Origin: Tannerellaceae bacterium
Lineage (GTDB): Bacteria > Bacteroidota > Bacteroidia > Bacteroidales > Tannerellaceae
DNA length: 35,411 nucleotides
Direction: 5' to 3'
NCBI GenBank assembly: GCA_031266215.1
Contig: JAISBL010000091.1
Span: forward strand, 1-35,411
Position 1 is the first letter of the stretch. Every line of letters begins with the position of its first letter. Under the pieces are notes generated by a model. That model was not told where the DNA came from, did no database searches, and saw only the letters and a program-made list of their open reading frames with translations. The position numbers were made by a program, and so were the translations under genes. Of the stretch, positions 33,250 to 35,411 are shown piece after piece.

Positions 33250-33531
33250 TATGCGCGTTCCGGTATTATCGTTTATAGTTCTCAAAATACATGAGATCGG
33301 TATACCTGCCATTCCTGCCCATGTATTGGCAAACAGTGTTTGTTTTAGCCCTGCTGAATGGATTACAAAGTATATGGTTGTCTTGTATGCAAATGCAGGG
33401 AGCGATGGCTATTTTTGCGGCAAATCTCAAGAGAATACTCAAACTGTCCTAAACAATAATTGATCTAGTGATAAAAAACTCAGCAGAGCCTCAGGTAAAG
33501 CATAATATTACCCCAAAACAGTAACAATTGC

Positions 33532-33580
33532 AAAAAACGCAAGAAGATGAAATTTTGAATTCGAACTCTTGCGTTTTTTT
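33532..33580. terminator. Terminator-like hairpin, symmetrical
   Basis: AAAAAACGCAAGA and TCTTGCGTTTTTT pair over 13 bases with a 22-base loop; a T run follows on each strand. No recognised gene ends into it on either side, so it may be left from an inserted or decayed gene. Confidence 0.6.
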
Positions 33581-33637
33581 ATATTATTAAACTATCGGGG
33601 GAAGAGAGTAAAAATGGACACTTTTTCAGTGCCCTCT

Positions 33638-33782
33638 TGAGAAATTAGGAGGGGTTTTAATTGTTCCCGCCTGGTTCTAAAAAGCGACTATTTACATGGT
33701 CGCTTAATGGTCGCTTGTGGTCGCTACGTTTGTGAATCAACAACTTACGGGGTCGCTTAATGGTCGCTGACTGAGAAATTAG
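33638..33782. repeat. 11-bp direct repeats flanking the GGTCGCT cluster
   Basis: TGAGAAATTAG occurs at 33638-33648 and 33772-33782, bracketing the phased GGTCGCT repeats. Direct repeats around a binding-site cluster could be attachment or target-duplication sequences; no recombinase gene is in the window. The rest of 33783-34048 is AT-rich, with a double AGTCCC (AAGTCCCCAATTTAGTCCC) near 33883-33900 and TTTGTAAG twice near 34018-34036. Confidence 0.45.
33698..33768 (+). repeat. Helically phased GGTCGCT direct repeats
   Basis: Five copies of GGTCGCT begin at 33698, 33709, 33719, 33751 and 33762. The steps are 11, 10, 32 and 11, close to one, one, three and one helical turns. GGTCGCTTAATGGTCGCT occurs twice whole. 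An opposite-strand half copy (AGCGACTA) lies at 33682. This looks like a multi-site protein-binding region such as recombinase arm or excisionase sites, or iterons. Confidence 0.65.
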
Positions 33783-34048
33783 CCTGGGCGTGATTGTCAT
33801 TCAAAATGTATAAACAAGTTTTATCTACCCTTGGGGTGTTGAGCCGTTCTTTTTGATCAAAAAAATTTGGTTAAAACAAAATAAGTCCCCAATTTAGTCC
33901 CTTTAACAAGTAAATAGCTGATTATCAATATTAATCGTTGTCTTATAAAGATTCGAACTTAGACAAACAGAACCAAAACCTTTAATATTATATATGATTT
34001 ACAGCCAATTAGATGTATTTTGTAAGTTTTTTGTAAGTCAAAAACACC

Positions 34049-34056
34049 TATATTTG
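34049..34056 (+). promoter_or_regulatory. -7 box of the HEEIH small membrane protein gene
   Basis: TATATTTG matches TAnnTTTG, 28 bases before the start codon. TTTG at 34030-34033 is 15 bases upstream, a little close for a -33 box. Confidence 0.5.
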
Positions 34057-34083
34057 CATAAACTTAACTTAAATTAAATTGTC

Positions 34084-34398
34084 ATGAAAATTGTTTACAA
34101 CAATATCCTGCCATTTAAGGGCTTCATAGCTATAAACCTTTTCGGCGTGCTTTTCGTGCGGGGAACCAGCATCAGCTTTCAAACACTTCATCATGAGGAA
34201 ATACACACCGCACAGATGAAAGAGATGTTGTATGTGTTCTTCTACCTCTTTTACGTCATTGAATGGCTTATACGGCTTTTTAAGTACCAAAGCTGGGCGT
34301 ATTACAATATCTCCTTCGAGCGCGAGGCATACGCAAACATGTCAAATAGCAATTACCTGAAGGAAAGGAAATGGTATGCGTGGGTTAAGTATTTGTGA
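34084..34398 (+). CDS. Small membrane protein with HEEIH motif, function unknown
   Basis: A 104-residue protein. A hydrophobic stretch (GFIAINLFGVLFV) precedes LHHEEIHTAQMKEM, which contains an HExxH pattern as in zinc metallopeptidases; a second hydrophobic helix (LYVFFYLFYVIEWLIRLF) and YYNISFEREAYAN follow, giving a possible third Glu ligand. Similar short proteins are common in Bacteroidales, to my memory, without known function. Whether it binds zinc or cuts anything cannot be told. It stands alone in the AT-rich accessory part, with its own -7 box. Confidence 0.7.
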   Translation: MKIVYNNILPFKGFIAINLFGVLFVRGTSISFQTLHHEEIHTAQMKEMLYVFFYLFYVIEWLIRLFKYQSWAYYNISFEREAYANMSNSNYLKERKWYAWVKYL

Positions 34399-34442
34399 GT
34401 GCTATCATTTTGTCATACATAATGTGCTGTGTTAGAGCCGAG

Positions 34443-34498
34443 GTCGGAATCCCGACTACGGTAATACACTGGGATACAGCCGTTATGGGAATTCCCAT
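34443..34498. repeat. Possible degenerate palindromic array 7 (21-bp pitch)
   Basis: GTCGGAATCCCGAC (34443, arms of 5) and the perfect palindrome ATGGGAATTCCCAT (34485) have centres exactly 42 bases apart, i.e. twice 21. Between them at the 21-bp point ATACACTGGGATAC has only weak symmetry. If real, the unit would be 14 bp with 7-bp spacers. Only two clear palindromes, so this may be chance. Confidence 0.4.
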
Positions 34499-34525
34499 GT
34501 CGGTAGATAATTTTGCTTGCCATTT

Positions 34526-34557
34526 CTTGTTGACAAGCAATAACAAGCTTTGACAAG
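34526..34557. promoter_or_regulatory. Candidate operator of the Panacea pair: repeated TTGACAAG
   Basis: TTGACAAG occurs at 34530 and 34550, 20 bases apart, the first inside the inverted repeat CTTGT-TG-ACAAG; an outer repeat TTGCTTG..CAAGCAA encloses it. It lies about 65 bases ahead of the -7 box of the Panacea gene, where an autoregulator could bind. Confidence 0.35.
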
Positions 34558-34620
34558 TCAGATTTACTGTATTCATGTTTTATATCATGATTTTTTAAAG
34601 TATTTGTATTTGTTTGTTTC

Positions 34621-34628
34621 TATATTTG
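34621..34628 (+). promoter_or_regulatory. -7 box of the Panacea gene
   Basis: TATATTTG matches TAnnTTTG, 23 bases before the start codon. Several TTTG repeats lie just upstream, none at the ideal distance. Confidence 0.5.
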
Positions 34629-34651
34629 CGGCAAAATAATTCGCCAAGTCA

Positions 34652-35176
34652 ATGAAAACGATGAATAACAATAAAATAAAAGCTACAATACTCTATGTTT
34701 TGAATAGCATTCATGAGGGAGTTGATTTTTTGAAGTTGTTCAAAATTATTTATTTTGCAAATCAAAGACATTTATCACAGTACGGACGCTCCATAGTTGA
34801 TGACAAATTTGTAGCAATGCAAAATGGGCCGGTTTTGACAAATACGTATAGTAAACTGCGTACAGATAAGTTTGATTTTGTAGAAAGGAACCCGGAAGAG
34901 GGATATATGCTTTTTGCAAAGGAATTGCCCGACATGGATGAGCTTTCTATATCGGACATTGAATGTCTGGATTGTTCTATAAAAGAAAATAAGAATTTGA
35001 CATTTAAGGCGTTATCTGATAAATCGCATGATTCTGCATGGCAAATCGCATGGGATTCGAGGAATGGAAAAAACTCGGTCTATATGGATTTGATTGAGAT
35101 TGCGCGAGCAGGAGGCGCAAGTGATGAAATGATAGATTATATAAAGGAAGACTTATTTATAGATTCATGTCTGTGA
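34652..35176 (+). CDS. Panacea (SocA-like, DUF4065) domain protein, probable antitoxin
   Basis: A 174-residue protein. The Panacea domain is visible in DFLKLFKIIYFANQRHLSQY, GRSIVDDKFVAMQNGPVLTN and TYSKLR, followed by SDIECLDCSIKENKNLTFKA and SHDSAWQIAW. Panacea proteins act as antitoxins that neutralise many unrelated toxins; some are proteolytic adaptors (SocA). The next gene begins inside its last codons (10-base overlap), the usual layout of a toxin-antitoxin operon. The start could also be the ATG at 34661. Confidence 0.82.
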   Translation: MKTMNNNKIKATILYVLNSIHEGVDFLKLFKIIYFANQRHLSQYGRSIVDDKFVAMQNGPVLTNTYSKLRTDKFDFVERNPEEGYMLFAKELPDMDELSISDIECLDCSIKENKNLTFKALSDKSHDSAWQIAWDSRNGKNSVYMDLIEIARAGGASDEMIDYIKEDLFIDSCL

Positions 35177-35411
35177 AACTGTCAGATTTATTGCGAGGGT
35201 CTGAAAAAGAACATGTTATAAAAGAAAGATGTGTTTATTATGTAAGGCTTACGGAAAAACATTCAATCAACACAAAAGACAAGGAATATAGATACAAGTT
35301 TGTTATAATAATAGGGTGTGACAATAATTCTTTTTATGGTGTTCTTTTAATAAATAATAAATTAGGATTTCCAAAAGAGGAACAATACGAGCTTAAGTGT
35401 GCCTCGAATAA
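35167..35411 (+). CDS. Partial gene overlapping the Panacea gene, candidate toxin partner
   Basis: An ATG at 35167 opens a frame that stays open to the window edge (81 codons seen) and was too short or incomplete for the ORF track. It starts MSVKLSDLLRGSEKEHVIKE and contains a beta-strand pattern YKFVIIIGCDNNSFYGVLLI. I do not recognise a known toxin fold; the strand pattern faintly recalls MazF/PemK-type proteins. The 10-base overlap with the Panacea gene implies translational coupling and a shared function, most likely toxin. Confidence 0.6.
   Translation, partial: MSVKLSDLLRGSEKEHVIKERCVYYVRLTEKHSINTKDKEYRYKFVIIIGCDNNSFYGVLLINNKLGFPKEEQYELKCASN

Noticed and set aside
33251-33463. 70-codon ORF after the 13-bp inverted repeat
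   Set aside because: No promoter, no family features and no partner; its composition looks random.

Overview
The window looks like a chromosome segment of a member of the order Bacteroidales, at roughly half G+C by eye. The evidence is a SusC/SusD pair with an FecI-type ECF sigma factor and FecR-type anti-sigma factor, a Spt-type serine palmitoyltransferase, a FimA/Mfa-like fimbrillin, a sodium-pumping methylmalonyl-CoA decarboxylase operon, and the Bacteroidetes -7 box TAnnTTTG ahead of many genes. Genus cannot be fixed from the sequence alone.

Layout: (1) 1-2.4 kb, plus strand: an end fragment of a probable IS630-type transposase, then rplY (L25/Ctc), pth, an Hsp15-like S4 protein and crcB. 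(2) 2.5-13.7 kb, all minus strand: a polysaccharide-utilisation-like locus read ECF sigma, FecR, SusC (with STN domain), SusD, UxuA-like dehydratase, enolase-superfamily dehydratase, BASS transporter. Both dehydratases carry twin-arginine signals and no glycoside hydrolase is present, so the locus looks built for a small sugar acid. A plus-strand intrinsic terminator and -7 box in the susC leader suggest an antisense small RNA. (3) 13.8-16.6 kb: spt diverging from a lipid kinase, then an ABM-domain lipoprotein. (4) 17.3-23.4 kb: MsbA-like ABC exporter, GH95 fucosidase-family lipoprotein, and a fimbrillin-like protein. (5) 23.9-28.1 kb: M16 peptidase and a GT-C-like membrane protein. (6) 28.3-32.9 kb: the mce-mmdA-mmdD-mmdC-mmdB operon, closed by a strong terminator. 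(7) 33-35.4 kb: an AT-richer accessory region with inverted repeats, helically phased GGTCGCT repeats, a small HEEIH protein, and a Panacea-domain gene overlapping the start of a second gene that runs off the window (a probable toxin-antitoxin pair).

The most unusual content is between the genes. At least six intergenic gaps, possibly seven, hold tandem arrays of short, mostly palindromic units at a strict 21- or 23-bp pitch (about two helical turns). Almost every array has its own sequence (GAAC..GTTC, GGACATATG.., CGTACGTACG, GGTAAG..CTTACC twice, GACAGAG..CTCTGTC) but the geometry is shared, and most lie at gene 3' ends. One array supplies the stop codon of the BASS gene. They resemble neither CRISPR arrays nor ordinary REP sequences, and they are the main candidate for an undescribed system.
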